From: Trichormus sp. NMC-1
GTDB lineage: Bacteria > Cyanobacteriota > Cyanobacteriia > Cyanobacteriales > Nostocaceae
Assembly: GCF_001858025.1 (NCBI RefSeq)
Contig: NZ_LZQD01000003.1
Span: 420,268-484,267, forward strand
Direction of reading: 5' to 3'
Length of the DNA: 64,000 bases
Below the pieces are notes generated by a model, which was not told the DNA's origin, made no database searches, and was given only the letters and a program-made list of their open reading frames with translations. The translations under genes and the position numbers were made by a program. Below are positions 55,332 through 64,000 of this stretch, piece after piece. Position 1 is the first letter of the stretch. Each line of letters starts with the position of its first letter.

Positions 55332-55454
55332 GAGTCCTACCTCAAAAATTAGTAGATAAACACAGACAGCTAAATGGTGAGAATAGATAATATATAGGAC
55401 TCCTATTTGAATTTTGAACAGAACTCCGTATACCTTGATTCCTTCTTTTCTGTT

Positions 55455-55481
55455 CCCTGTTCCCTGTTCCCTGTTCCCTAC
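55455..55481. repeat. TGTTCCC heptamer run
   Basis: Three to four TGTTCCC units upstream of the GHL10-type gene start. Confidence 0.75.
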
Positions 55482-55644
55482 CTCTACGAGTAAATTCAGA
55501 AACCAAACCGGATTCCTATAGCAGGTGACAGTGCTAAAAGTTTCTTGGTGTCTAAGTTTTAGCATTGGTGCGTTACGGAAGCCTAACGCACCCTACAAAT
55601 TCTTAATTACGAATTACGTTGGCGGTAGCCTGCTGTAAGCACTA

Positions 55645-55663
55645 TTACGAATTACGAATTACG
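55645..55663. repeat. AATTACG heptamers over the stop of the radical SAM gene
   Basis: Short run ending at the gene terminus; on the minus strand TCG TAA supplies the final Ser and stop codon. A further AATTACG pair lies at 55605-55617. Confidence 0.8.
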
Positions 55664-56987
55664 AATTAATACAGGTATTGATTAAATCCTCAACTCCTGC
55701 AACTGGGAATATTTCTGTATTCAGTTGATGAGCTACTTCCTCCACAGTCATATCATCTAAAAAGATCAATTCCCCATGTTTGAGCATGACATTGGGTAAT
55801 AAAATTCCCTCTCCTAAATCCTGCCCTTTTAAGTGAAAGAGTAAATCATGTCCTGTGATTAATCCTGTCACACTGATATTTTGTCCCCAATAATCGCTAT
55901 ATAAAGCCCGCATATTTACCTCTAATCCTTGCACAGCATTTAACTGTTTAACTATCGGTTTAAATGCTTTTTCAACAGCGTTACCTACAACCCAAGTGAG
56001 TTTTCTTTGGGGTGATACTTTTGGCGGTAATAATTCCTGAGCAGCATGGGTGAATTGCTTAACAAATAAGCGAATAGAACCAACACCATTATCAATTTGT
56101 GGATATTCTTCATATTCCGCTTCGCTAGGTAATTCTTCACCAGCAATTAAAAACCATTCATCGGCTAACCAAGCCACACTGGAACCGAATTTTTGCCTAA
56201 ATTCTTGAGAAAGCAATTTAACTTGAGAAATCACTTCCTGAGCCTTTTCCTGCGTCACTGGGATCAGTTCATCTTCTTGGGGACGAAAACGAGTTAAACC
56301 GACTGGAACCACGGCTATTGATGCCACAGCAGGTATTTCTCCAGTATGAAAAGATGTTAAATCTCGTAATGTTTGTTCTAGATGTTTTTCATCATTTATT
56401 CCTGGACAAACTACTACTTGAGCATGAATTTGTAATCGTTTTTCTTGAAACCATTTAAGTTGTTCTAAAATTTGTCCTGCACGATTATTTTTCAATAGTT
56501 TAATTCTCACTTCTGGTTCTGTCGCATGAACAGAAACATATAAAGGAGATAACCGCATTTGTTCAATTCGCTGCCATTCTTTTTCAGGTAAATTTGTCAA
56601 AGTTAGATAAGAACCATACAAAAAGCTCAAACGATAATCGTCGTCTTTGAAGTACAAGCTAGAACGTTTACCAGGTGGTTGTTGATCAATAAAGCAAAAT
56701 GGACAACGGTTATTACACTGAATTAAACCATCAAATAAAGCAGTTTCAAACTCTAGCCCCAAGTCGTCATCATAATCTTTTTCAATTTCAAGATGATGAG
56801 TTTTTCCTGTCGCATCTAAAACTTCTAGTTCTAAAACTTCATCAGCGCATAAAAATTGATAATCAATTAAATCACGGGGACGTGTCCCATTAATAGCAAC
56901 AATCGCATCCCCCGCATCAAAGCCAATTTCGGCAGCAATTGATTCAGGAAGCACCTTGGTAATTTTGGCAGGATGAATAGTAGTCAT
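55659..56987 (-). CDS. PDZ-radical SAM-DUF512 protein (cyanobacterial FeS oxidoreductase family)
   Basis: 442 aa. Residues 1-70 are PDZ-like (KVLPESIAAEIGFDAGDAIV). The radical SAM cluster cysteines are Cys91, 95 and 98 (CNNRCPFCF). The C-terminal half is the DUF512 domain. Such proteins are conserved in cyanobacteria (TIGR03279 type) without a known reaction. The start is fixed at 56987 because a TGA lies six bases upstream in frame; that ATG is part of the first unit of a 50-copy heptamer array, so no Shine-Dalgarno exists. Confidence 0.92.
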   Translation of the reverse strand: MTTIHPAKITKVLPESIAAEIGFDAGDAIVAINGTRPRDLIDYQFLCADEVLELEVLDATGKTHHLEIEKDYDDDLGLEFETALFDGLIQCNNRCPFCFIDQQPPGKRSSLYFKDDDYRLSFLYGSYLTLTNLPEKEWQRIEQMRLSPLYVSVHATEPEVRIKLLKNNRAGQILEQLKWFQEKRLQIHAQVVVCPGINDEKHLEQTLRDLTSFHTGEIPAVASIAVVPVGLTRFRPQEDELIPVTQEKAQEVISQVKLLSQEFRQKFGSSVAWLADEWFLIAGEELPSEAEYEEYPQIDNGVGSIRLFVKQFTHAAQELLPPKVSPQRKLTWVVGNAVEKAFKPIVKQLNAVQGLEVNMRALYSDYWGQNISVTGLITGHDLLFHLKGQDLGEGILLPNVMLKHGELIFLDDMTVEEVAHQLNTEIFPVAGVEDLINTCINS

Positions 56988-57333
56988 TGGTCATTGGTCA
57001 TTGGTCATTGGTCATTGGTCATTGGTCATTGGTCATTGGTCATTGGTCATTGGTCATTGGTCATTGGTCATTGGTCATTGGTCATTGGTCATTGGTCATT
57101 GGTCATTGGTCATTGGTCATTGGTCATTGGTCATTGGTCATTGGTCATTGGTCATTGGTCATTGGTCATTGGTCATTGGTCATTGGTCATTGGTCATTGG
57201 TCATTGGTCATTGGTCATTGGTCATTGGTCATTGGTCATTGGTCATTGGTCATTGGTCATTGGTCATTGGTCATTGGTCATTGGTCATTGGTCATTGGTC
57301 ATTGGTCATTGGTCATTGGTCATTGGTCATTGG
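56984..57333. repeat. 50-copy TCATTGG heptamer array
   Basis: 350 bp, exactly 50 tandem TCATTGG units. It separates the radical SAM gene from its upstream promoter region. On the minus strand every unit (CCAATGA) contains an ATG and a TGA, giving many very short overlapping frames just before the real start. All long open frames through it are artefacts. Confidence 0.97.
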
Positions 57334-57399
57334 TCAGTTATCCGGTAATTCTGAATTTTATCCCTGTCCCTGCGTCTCTTAATTCGTAAGTGTCAGCAT

Positions 57400-58353
57400 T
57401 CAACCTTGCCAACCGGCGGCGATCGCTAATAAGATAGCACTGCCAAAGGCTAATCTGTACCATACAAATATCAAAGTGTTTTTGGTTTGTAAGTACCGAA
57501 TCAAAAAGGCAATTGATAGGTAGGAAAAAATAAAAGTAGAAATGATCCCGACAATTAACAGTAAAACAATATTATCTGGCAATTCTTGAGCTTGAAATTG
57601 CTTGAATATTTTCAGACTTTTGTACAGGGTAGCAATAGTCAGAGTGGGAAAACCTAACAAAAATGAAAACTTAGCGGCTGTATCACGTTCTAGTCCTAAA
57701 AATAAAGCAGTTGTCAATGTCGAACCAGAACGAGAAACGCCGGGAATCAAAGCTAGAGTTTGTCCTAATCCTACTAAAACACCATCCCGAATTTGTAATG
57801 AATTGAAATCTCGCTTGCGAGTGCCGATTTTTTCGGCTAAAGCTAGTAGAATCGCCATGATAACTGACATTATAGCAATAATTAATGCACTATCAGGTAA
57901 AACGTCTTTCAAAAGAAAGCCAATTATTAATGCAGGCAAAGTTCCTACTGCAATCCCCACCGCAATTTTCCACTCTTCCTGTTGCCAATCTTTATCCTTT
58001 AGTGCTTTAATTGCACCTTTAATAATACTAGAAATCAGCGACCAAAAATACAACAAAATTGCGATAACACTGCCAAATTGAATGGCATCGACAAAATCTT
58101 TAGAACCTAGTTCTTTCCAACCAAACACTTTGGTCACAATCAGCAGATGTGCGGTGCTACTGATAGGCAAAAATTCGGTAATACCTTGCACAATTCCCAA
58201 AATAAATGCCTGAATTAATCCTGCCATCAGATTAACTCCACCAGTTGCGGCTTCGGCAGGTATTTCTACTTGCGGAAGCTGCATCCAGATAGGTAATAGC
58301 AAGTTGATACCAGTTGCTACAGAACTTGTCGCCATCAAACACGCTCCTAACAT
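57400..58353 (-). CDS. uppP: Undecaprenyl-diphosphatase (UppP/BacA)
   Basis: Recycles the undecaprenyl carrier lipid for peptidoglycan and exports bacitracin resistance. 317 aa, about eight membrane helices. Active-site motifs GIVQGITEFLPISSTAHLL and PGVSRSGSTLTTALFLGLER are complete. The N-terminal 45 residues form an extra hydrophobic segment (signal-like), or the true start may be the internal Met at about residue 43. Confidence 0.95.
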   Translation of the reverse strand: MLGACLMATSSVATGINLLLPIWMQLPQVEIPAEAATGGVNLMAGLIQAFILGIVQGITEFLPISSTAHLLIVTKVFGWKELGSKDFVDAIQFGSVIAILLYFWSLISSIIKGAIKALKDKDWQQEEWKIAVGIAVGTLPALIIGFLLKDVLPDSALIIAIMSVIMAILLALAEKIGTRKRDFNSLQIRDGVLVGLGQTLALIPGVSRSGSTLTTALFLGLERDTAAKFSFLLGFPTLTIATLYKSLKIFKQFQAQELPDNIVLLLIVGIISTFIFSYLSIAFLIRYLQTKNTLIFVWYRLAFGSAILLAIAAGWQG

Positions 58354-58536
58354 AAATAATGTATAACTTGAGAAAATTATCCAAGTTTACCTTCCTTTAG
58401 TCAGTTATTCCGGGTAACATCCTATATGCAAAAATTTCTAGTATAATTAAAATGCCCCTAGGGGGGATGTTGATGAGTGGATTTTGGGGTGTGATATCTT
58501 AAGATAAGTAAAGTTTAGTAACATATATTAAAAACA

Positions 58537-59316
58537 TTGATTAATAATACATTGTCATCTTACGCAGCTTCTAACTCCGCTATTGATAGTGAGTTGCATT
58601 CGTCGGAAACTAAGCTTAGAGGTATCAAAGAAATAGAGTCGAGGCTGTCTTTGTCTGCCTCTCTCCCTAGTGCAGTAACTTGGAGAAAAAGTTGGCTAGT
58701 GTTTGCGGCAGCGGTGTTGTTGGTATCTGTACCAGTATTTGTAGAAGCGCCGTTAGTGCGATCGCTACCCACCCTCAGTGTAGCCATGACCGGATTTTGG
58801 GTTTGGCTGAGTTTGACACTAATGTCACGTCCGCAAACCTATCTCTGGGGAGATTTACTCTTAGGATTTAGCTGGAGTTGGTTAACAGGAGCGATTTACT
58901 GGGGTTGGTTACGTTGGGAACCCCTATGGCACTTACCGATAGAATCGATTGGGCTACCCTTTGCCATCTGGTGTTTGTGGCGAAATTGGGGCAAAGTCGG
59001 TAACTGGTTTTATCTAGGTTCTTTATTCGGTACAGTTTTAACAGATATATACTTCTATGTTGTAGACTTGATGCCCTATTGGCGGCAAATTATGAGAACA
59101 GACGTAAATGGAGCTTCACAAATCTTAAAAAATGCCTTAGCACAAGTCCAAACCCCTTGGGGAGAAGCTTGGGCAATCACTCTCGCCTTAGCTCTGTTAA
59201 CAGTTGGGATCATCTCTTTAGGTCAAAAGGAAAAGCATTGGTACGCCTTTAGTGGCGCAGTTTTGAGTACAATTCTAGTAGATAGTCTGTTTTTGTTAGC
59301 GGCAGTTATTGCCTAA
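58537..59316 (+). CDS. DUF3120 membrane protein
   Basis: 259 aa from a TTG at 58537. A polar 45-residue N-terminus is followed by about six membrane helices (SWLVFAAAVLLVSVPVFVEA; LWGDLLLGFSWSWLTGAIYW; FYLGSLFGTVLTDIYFYVVD). It matches the DUF3120 family, conserved in cyanobacteria and of unknown function. The WGW-rich loop (YWGWLRWEPLWHLP) is characteristic. Confidence 0.88.
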   Translation: MINNTLSSYAASNSAIDSELHSSETKLRGIKEIESRLSLSASLPSAVTWRKSWLVFAAAVLLVSVPVFVEAPLVRSLPTLSVAMTGFWVWLSLTLMSRPQTYLWGDLLLGFSWSWLTGAIYWGWLRWEPLWHLPIESIGLPFAIWCLWRNWGKVGNWFYLGSLFGTVLTDIYFYVVDLMPYWRQIMRTDVNGASQILKNALAQVQTPWGEAWAITLALALLTVGIISLGQKEKHWYAFSGAVLSTILVDSLFLLAAVIA

Positions 59317-59641
59317 AATTATCAGCCAGTGAATGATCAGCCCTGAGAAAGGTGCAAGATTACCATTACAGATAAATTTTGGCAAAAGTAAAGTCGAACC
59401 CAATAGCAGTAAATATTGTGGATATTAATAAGCTGTATATTAGTTTCTGATGACTGCTGTGTGTTGATTCAGCTACCAGCTATCAACCAAAGGATGAAGT
59501 CGGAAGAACTAAGTACTTTATCAGCCCCCAGAGTAATCACCAGGGTTGAACTCATACTTCTAACTTCTCACTTCCAGCCCGCATTTGAAAGCTTTTAGCT
59601 AAAAGTGTTGATTTTTGATTAATGGAAAGAGGTAGAAAATC
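59317..59641. promoter_or_regulatory. Intergenic region upstream of psbU
   Basis: 325 bp with no gene. The psbU promoter should lie here; GGAAAGAGGTAG (59623-59634) is the ribosome site for the GTG at 59642. No repeat or known operator recognised. Confidence 0.5.
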
Positions 59642-60070
59642 GTGAAAGGATTAGTACGTTTATTAACAGTGTTTAGTTTGTTGCTAGGTTGCTGGGGATT
59701 ACTGGGAACTACTCAGATTGCCCAAGCTGCAAGTTTGGGTAACATAACCTTGCCGCAGCTACCAGTTTTGGCGATTTCACGTCAGAACAAAGCAGATGCC
59801 AAGCTAGGAACGGAATTTGGTAAAAAAATTGATTTGAATAATACCAACATTGCCGCTTTCCAACAGTATCCAGGGCTGTATCCCACTCTGGCTAAGAAAA
59901 TCATCAAAAATGCTCCTTACCAAAAAGTAGAGGATGTATTGAATCTGCCAGGATTGAGCGATCGCCAAAAATCCAAACTGCAAGCCAACTTTGATAACTT
60001 TACCGTGACCGAATACGAGCCTAACTTCAACGAGGGAGACGATCGCATTAATAACGGTATCTATAGATAA
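59642..60070 (+). CDS. psbU: Photosystem II extrinsic protein PsbU (12 kDa)
   Basis: Lumenal subunit stabilising the oxygen-evolving cluster. 142 aa from a GTG with a good ribosome site. Signal peptide about 1-30 ([16 protein letters not shown], ending AQAA). The mature part has the helix-hairpin-helix-like motif [20 protein letters not shown] and [15 protein letters not shown], and ends NNGIYR as in known PsbU. Confidence 0.96.
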   Translation: MKGLVRLLTVFSLLLGCWGLLGTTQIAQAASLGNITLPQLPVLAISRQNKADAKLGTEFGKKIDLNNTNIAAFQQYPGLYPTLAKKIIKNAPYQKVEDVLNLPGLSDRQKSKLQANFDNFTVTEYEPNFNEGDDRINNGIYR

Positions 60071-60187
60071 CCCAAAAAATTGCTAATTGGGGAATAGGTG
60101 ATTGGGAAAAAGGTAATTGGGGAATGAAAACTATTGCCCATCACCCATCACCCATCACCCATCACCCATTACCCGTAATTTTGAATT

Positions 60188-61876
60188 TTGAATTTCTTAG
60201 ATATTCCTAGCCAATTTGATGTTTTAGTAGTCGGCGCAGGTGCTGCTGGATTATACACAGCCCTGTGTCTACCAGACTCCTTACGAGTCGGCTTGATTAC
60301 TAAAGAAACCGTGACATTATCCGCCAGTGACTGGGCGCAAGGTGGCATTGCCGCAGCTGTCTCCCCAGAAGATTCACCAAAGCTGCACATTGAAGACACA
60401 TTAAAAGCAGGGGCGGGTTTGTGCGATCCAGAAGCCGTAGAATTTCTGGCTGAACAAGCCCCTATCTGTATTAAATCTTTAATTCATTTGGGTGTAGCCT
60501 TCGACCGGCATGATCATAACTTGGCTTTCACCCTAGAAGCTGCCCATTCTCGTCCCCGTGTTCTCCACGCCGCAGATACCACGGGTAGGGAAGTAACAAC
60601 CACTCTCACAGACCAGGTATTGCGCCGTCAGAATATACAAGTCATCCAGCAAGCTTTAGCTTTAAGTTTATGGATAGAACCAGAAACAGGTCGCTGTCAA
60701 GGTATCAGCCTGTTTTATCAAGGTAAAGTTACATGGATCAGGGCTGGTGCTGTAGTTTTAGCAACAGGTGGCGGTGGTCAAGTATTTGCCCAAACGACTA
60801 ACCCAGCGGTAAGTACAGGTGATGGTGTAGCGATCGCTTGGCGGGCTGGGGCTATCCTGCGGGATTTAGAATTTGTCCAATTTCATCCCACCGCCCTCAC
60901 TAAACCAGGACGCTTTCTCATCAGTGAAGCTGTACGTGGTGAAGGGGCGCACCTTGTTGATAATGAAGGGCGACGTTTTGCTTTTGACTACCATCCAGCA
61001 GGTGAACTTGCACCGCGAGATGTGGTCAGCAGAGCAATTTTCAGCCATTTGCAACGTACATCCGCCGATTTGGCTACTGCCCATGTTTGGTTAGATATGC
61101 GCCCCATCCCCGCTGACAAAATTCGTCATCGCTTTCCCAATATTATTCAAGTTTGTCAGCATTCGGGTATTGATGTCTTCAATGAATTGGTTCCCGTCGC
61201 CCCCGCTGCTCATTATTGGATGGGTGGTATTCTCACAGATTTGCAGAATCGCACCAATATTCCTGGTTTGTACGCTGTGGGAGAAACTGCTAGTACGGGA
61301 GTACATGGAGCTAATCGCCTAGCCAGTAATTCTCTGTTGGAATGTATCGTGTTTGGGGCGCAGATGGCTGATTTAGACGATGAAGTCTTCAAACAGGATG
61401 AACGGCAAAAATCAGAATTTCTCTCCAATTCTTCAACCTTAGTCTTATCTGAAGATGAGTGGCACAATCAACACGCTCAACTAAAAGCTTTACGAGAAAA
61501 ACTACCCCGTTTAGTCTGGCAAAGTGCTGGTATTTGTCGGCAAGAATTAGGCTTAGAAAGTGCGATCGCTACAATTGAATCTTGGCACCAGGATTTTGCT
61601 AATTTACCTTTGAGTCAATTCTTGCAAAGTTTGCGTCCTACAGAACCCGCTAGTTTCAACTTACCTGATATTGAACAGCAGTTGCGACTTTGGGCAGAAA
61701 CCCGCAATTTATTAGATGTAGCTTACTTAATTCTCAAAAGTGCTGCTTTTAGAACTGAAAGCAGAGGCGGACACTACCGTCTAGATTATCCTCAACCCGA
61801 CCCAGATTGGCAAGTTCACACGATTGTTCAATATGATCACTGGAGTAAATCTCATGAACTTCCACCAGCTGATTGA
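60188..61876 (+). CDS. nadB: L-aspartate oxidase (NadB)
   Basis: First step of de novo NAD synthesis, aspartate to iminoaspartate. 562 aa from a TTG at 60188. FAD-binding VLVVGAGAAGLYTAL at 12-26, ASDWAQGGIAAAV, active-site QFHPTAL and SEAVRGEGAHL, C-terminal HGANRLASNSLLECIVFG. A helical C-terminal domain follows. A run of ACCCATC repeats precedes it (60139-60171). Confidence 0.95.
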   Translation: MNFLDIPSQFDVLVVGAGAAGLYTALCLPDSLRVGLITKETVTLSASDWAQGGIAAAVSPEDSPKLHIEDTLKAGAGLCDPEAVEFLAEQAPICIKSLIHLGVAFDRHDHNLAFTLEAAHSRPRVLHAADTTGREVTTTLTDQVLRRQNIQVIQQALALSLWIEPETGRCQGISLFYQGKVTWIRAGAVVLATGGGGQVFAQTTNPAVSTGDGVAIAWRAGAILRDLEFVQFHPTALTKPGRFLISEAVRGEGAHLVDNEGRRFAFDYHPAGELAPRDVVSRAIFSHLQRTSADLATAHVWLDMRPIPADKIRHRFPNIIQVCQHSGIDVFNELVPVAPAAHYWMGGILTDLQNRTNIPGLYAVGETASTGVHGANRLASNSLLECIVFGAQMADLDDEVFKQDERQKSEFLSNSSTLVLSEDEWHNQHAQLKALREKLPRLVWQSAGICRQELGLESAIATIESWHQDFANLPLSQFLQSLRPTEPASFNLPDIEQQLRLWAETRNLLDVAYLILKSAAFRTESRGGHYRLDYPQPDPDWQVHTIVQYDHWSKSHELPPAD

Positions 61877-61959
61877 TTAACTTAGCTGGCGGAAATTTCT
61901 TGTTTTCTATTCCCTAATCAGAGTTCCTTGCTGTAAGAGGATGTTTGAAAAGTTTTTAA

Positions 61960-62090
61960 TGTATAAATAAACCCCTCTCCAAACCTCTCCCCGACGCGGG
62001 GAGAGGCTTTGAAACCCCCATTCCAGCTAACAAAACCTCTCCCTAACCCTCCCCTTGTAGGGGAGGGTCAGGGCGGTTAGGTTCTTGGAA
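61960..62090. repeat. C/G-rich dispersed hairpin repeat downstream of nadB
   Basis: Contains ACCTCTCCCCGACGCGGGGA and CCTCCCCTTGTAGGGGAGGG hairpins. Related sequence lies at 4413-4450 and, in frame, inside the R-M gene at 14980-15030. It may end transcription of the convergent nadB and VKOR genes. Confidence 0.75.
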
Positions 62091-62134
62091 ATTATTGGTT
62101 TCATCTAATACTTTTCAAACAACCTCTAAGAACT

Positions 62135-63127
62135 TTACCTAAAAAACTTGAAGTTCTGAGAACCTGTGTAACCAGTAATCTTCGCCAGTTCTGACAAGTT
62201 CTGCACGCCGCTATAGGTTTTACCATTGATGATCCAAGTGGGGAAGCTTTCAATTTTGGCGGCTTGACACAATTCTGGTTTAGCTTTAGGGCTGTCAGCA
62301 GCGCATTCGACCTTAACGTTATTGTCGCTAATGATTTTGTAAGCTTCTTTACCAAAGAGGAGCTTCTGTTCATGACAGTGCGGACACCAATAAGCAACAT
62401 ATTCCTTAGCGCCGACTTTGACAAGATGCTCTGCTAAGGCTATTTCTGCTTCACCAGATGTGGTGGTAATTTCCCACCCAAATTCTGGTTTAGGCTCTAC
62501 TTTGGGAATAAAAGTAATTTGCCCAGGTTTTCCAGGAGTTGCGTCGAGATTTCCATCTGGGGGATTGGTGTTAGCATAAATCGCTAAAGTGCCAATCAGC
62601 GTTACCATTCCCACAATCAAGCCAGTAAAAAATATTTGCCCGATATCTTCCCAATCACGACCGATAATTGTCAGTACTAACATACTCAGGGAAAACAAAG
62701 CCGAGCCGATACAGTAAGGACAAAAGGCTTTGATTTGGGATGCCAGTATGTACATTAAGTAACCACTGAACACTGACATAGCGATCGCTCCCACCAACAG
62801 CAACCACCAAGTCAGATTTTCCAGTTGTTTGCTGTTTTTGTGATTTTCCTCTGAGTTTAATGCCAAAGGAGCCACAGCAAATATCAGCATACTCATGTAT
62901 GCCAACAACCCAAACAAAGCTAATGGCTGACCAAAAACCGTTGCCCAAGGGCTAGAAAGAACATCATTGCAGCCCTTAACACCAACTTGTGCCACACAAG
63001 CAGTACTGCCGCCCGTGAGCTTTTCAAAGGTGAGATAGCCTGTGATTAAGGCACCACATCCCGCGATCGCTGCAATGAATAGCCGCGACTTTTTATGAAT
63101 CCAAGGAGTAGAACGACGGCGAATCAT
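62135..63127 (-). CDS. VKOR-thioredoxin fusion (disulfide bond formation)
   Basis: 330 aa. N-terminal vitamin K epoxide reductase domain with about five helices; loop cysteines Cys44 and Cys53 and the quinone-side CPYC (Cys136, Cys139). The C-terminal thioredoxin-like domain on the lumen/periplasm side has CPHC (Cys248, Cys251). Cyanobacterial and plant VKOR fusions (LTO1 type) oxidise thiols of exported or lumenal proteins, including photosystem assembly targets. The start is 12 bp from a 51-copy heptamer array. Confidence 0.94.
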   Translation of the reverse strand: MIRRRSTPWIHKKSRLFIAAIAGCGALITGYLTFEKLTGGSTACVAQVGVKGCNDVLSSPWATVFGQPLALFGLLAYMSMLIFAVAPLALNSEENHKNSKQLENLTWWLLLVGAIAMSVFSGYLMYILASQIKAFCPYCIGSALFSLSMLVLTIIGRDWEDIGQIFFTGLIVGMVTLIGTLAIYANTNPPDGNLDATPGKPGQITFIPKVEPKPEFGWEITTTSGEAEIALAEHLVKVGAKEYVAYWCPHCHEQKLLFGKEAYKIISDNNVKVECAADSPKAKPELCQAAKIESFPTWIINGKTYSGVQNLSELAKITGYTGSQNFKFFR

Positions 63128-63135
63128 AAGTATTT

Positions 63136-63499
<364 letters not shown>

Positions 63500-63520
63500 G
63501 GGCAGAAGGCAGGAGAATTG

Positions 63521-63566
63521 TAATTACGAATTACGAATTACGAATTACGAATTACGAATTACGAAT
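63521..63566. repeat. AATTACG heptamers over the btpA stop
   Basis: Six AATTACG units ending in AATGTAATT. On the minus strand TCG TAA provides the last Ser and the stop codon of btpA. Confidence 0.85.
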
Positions 63567-64000
63567 GTAATTTCACTGAAGGAATGGATTTAGTTTCACC
63601 TTTGGAGTTCCAACTGCGATGAGCAGCTTCTACAAACTGACTGACGCGAATTGGGTCAATGGGTTGCTCAATTCTTCCGTGACGTTTGAGAGAACTGGAA
63701 ACAATTACACCATTTGCTGCCTGCATTAGGGTATCAATATTTTCCCAATTAGCTCCACTACCAATAAATACTGGTGTACCAGCAGCAGCCCCACAAGCCA
63801 ATTCTAAATCTTCTAAGTTAGGAGGACTACCAGTTGCCCAACCAGATAAAATTACGGCATCGGCCAACCCTCGTTCAATCGTGTCTTTCACCGCCACCGT
63901 CAGATTAGGAGAACTTAAAGGACGGGCGTGTTTAACCAACACATCAGCAAAGATTTTCACATCTGATCCTAGCTCTCGCCGATAGCGGAGTAATTGATGG
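63559..64000 (-). CDS. btpA: BtpA family protein (photosystem I biogenesis), 3' part
   Basis: The reading frame is open to the window edge (upstream residues HQLLRYRRELGSD), so the gene is only partly in view; the GTG at 63960 is internal. VKIFADVLVKHARPL, TIERGLADAVILSGWATGSP and GTPVFIGSGANWENID match BtpA, a TIM-barrel-like thylakoid protein that stabilises photosystem I in Synechocystis. The C-terminus ends at a repeat-supplied Ser-stop. Confidence 0.92.
   Translation of the reverse strand, partial: HQLLRYRRELGSDVKIFADVLVKHARPLSSPNLTVAVKDTIERGLADAVILSGWATGSPPNLEDLELACGAAAGTPVFIGSGANWENIDTLMQAANGVIVSSSLKRHGRIEQPIDPIRVSQFVEAAHRSWNSKGETKSIPSVKLHS

Noticed and set aside
56973..57389. Three overlapping 115-138 aa frames of VIGHWSL repeats
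   Set aside because: Translations of the TCATTGG array on the strand opposite the radical SAM gene; no biological support.

Overview
The window looks like chromosome of a filamentous, heterocyst-forming cyanobacterium (Nostocales). Reasons: many GCGATCGC (HIP1) octamers; cyanobacterial photosynthesis genes (psbU, btpA); a cyanobacterial LexA with its operator; hetF preceded by an array of nsiR1-like small RNA genes with TCCGGA (DIF+) promoter motifs; the filament-integrity operon fraC-fraD-fraE; and many arrays of 7-bp tandem repeats typical of this group. Base composition is AT-rich and gene density moderate.

Layout. 0.2-4.1 kb: nsiR1-like array, hetF, and glnB (PII) behind a candidate NtcA promoter. 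4.5-8.7 kb: an orphan HigA-type antitoxin, rdgB, a phosphoglucomutase/phosphomannomutase, purN, and a sugar ABC permease. 8.9-11.3 kb: fraC-fraD-fraE on the minus strand. 11.7-12.9 kb: a two-copy CobA/CobO-like protein. 13-21.6 kb is accessory: an Rpn-type remnant, a 1225-aa single-chain restriction-modification enzyme, a 34-aa membrane peptide, a VapBC-type pair, a Rieske oxygenase, an IS element split by a captured piece of accB, and a broken protein kinase. 21.8-23.9 kb is core: tRNA-Thr, argF, lexA.

24-40.7 kb is a DNA phosphorothioation (Dnd) island. It has a helicase-type restriction protein, a 57-aa ORF overlapping an SMC-like ATPase, the Dnd-associated protein 4 family, an HNH endonuclease with a putative sulfur-binding N-terminus, and dndB divergent from dndC-dndD-dndE. 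A small hairpin-rich element carrying an IS200-type HUH transposase sits between dndC and dndD. Three Uma2 nucleases and an SLH/DUF3370 surface protein are interspersed. No dndA (cysteine desulfurase) and no dndFGH-type genes are visible, so sulfur donation must rely on a desulfurase encoded elsewhere, and restriction probably on the local helicase, SMC and HNH genes.

40.8-64 kb is mostly core: an AmpG-like transporter, GNAT and HEAT proteins, ung, a cupin, a giant CBS/PAS/GAF histidine kinase with an EAL response regulator, a GHL10-type glycosidase-like protein, a PDZ-radical SAM protein, uppP, a DUF3120 protein, psbU, nadB, a VKOR-thioredoxin fusion and the 3' part of btpA. Very long heptamer arrays (54, 50 and 51 copies) lie hard against gene ends. 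In several genes these repeats supply the start codon, or the last residue and stop codon.
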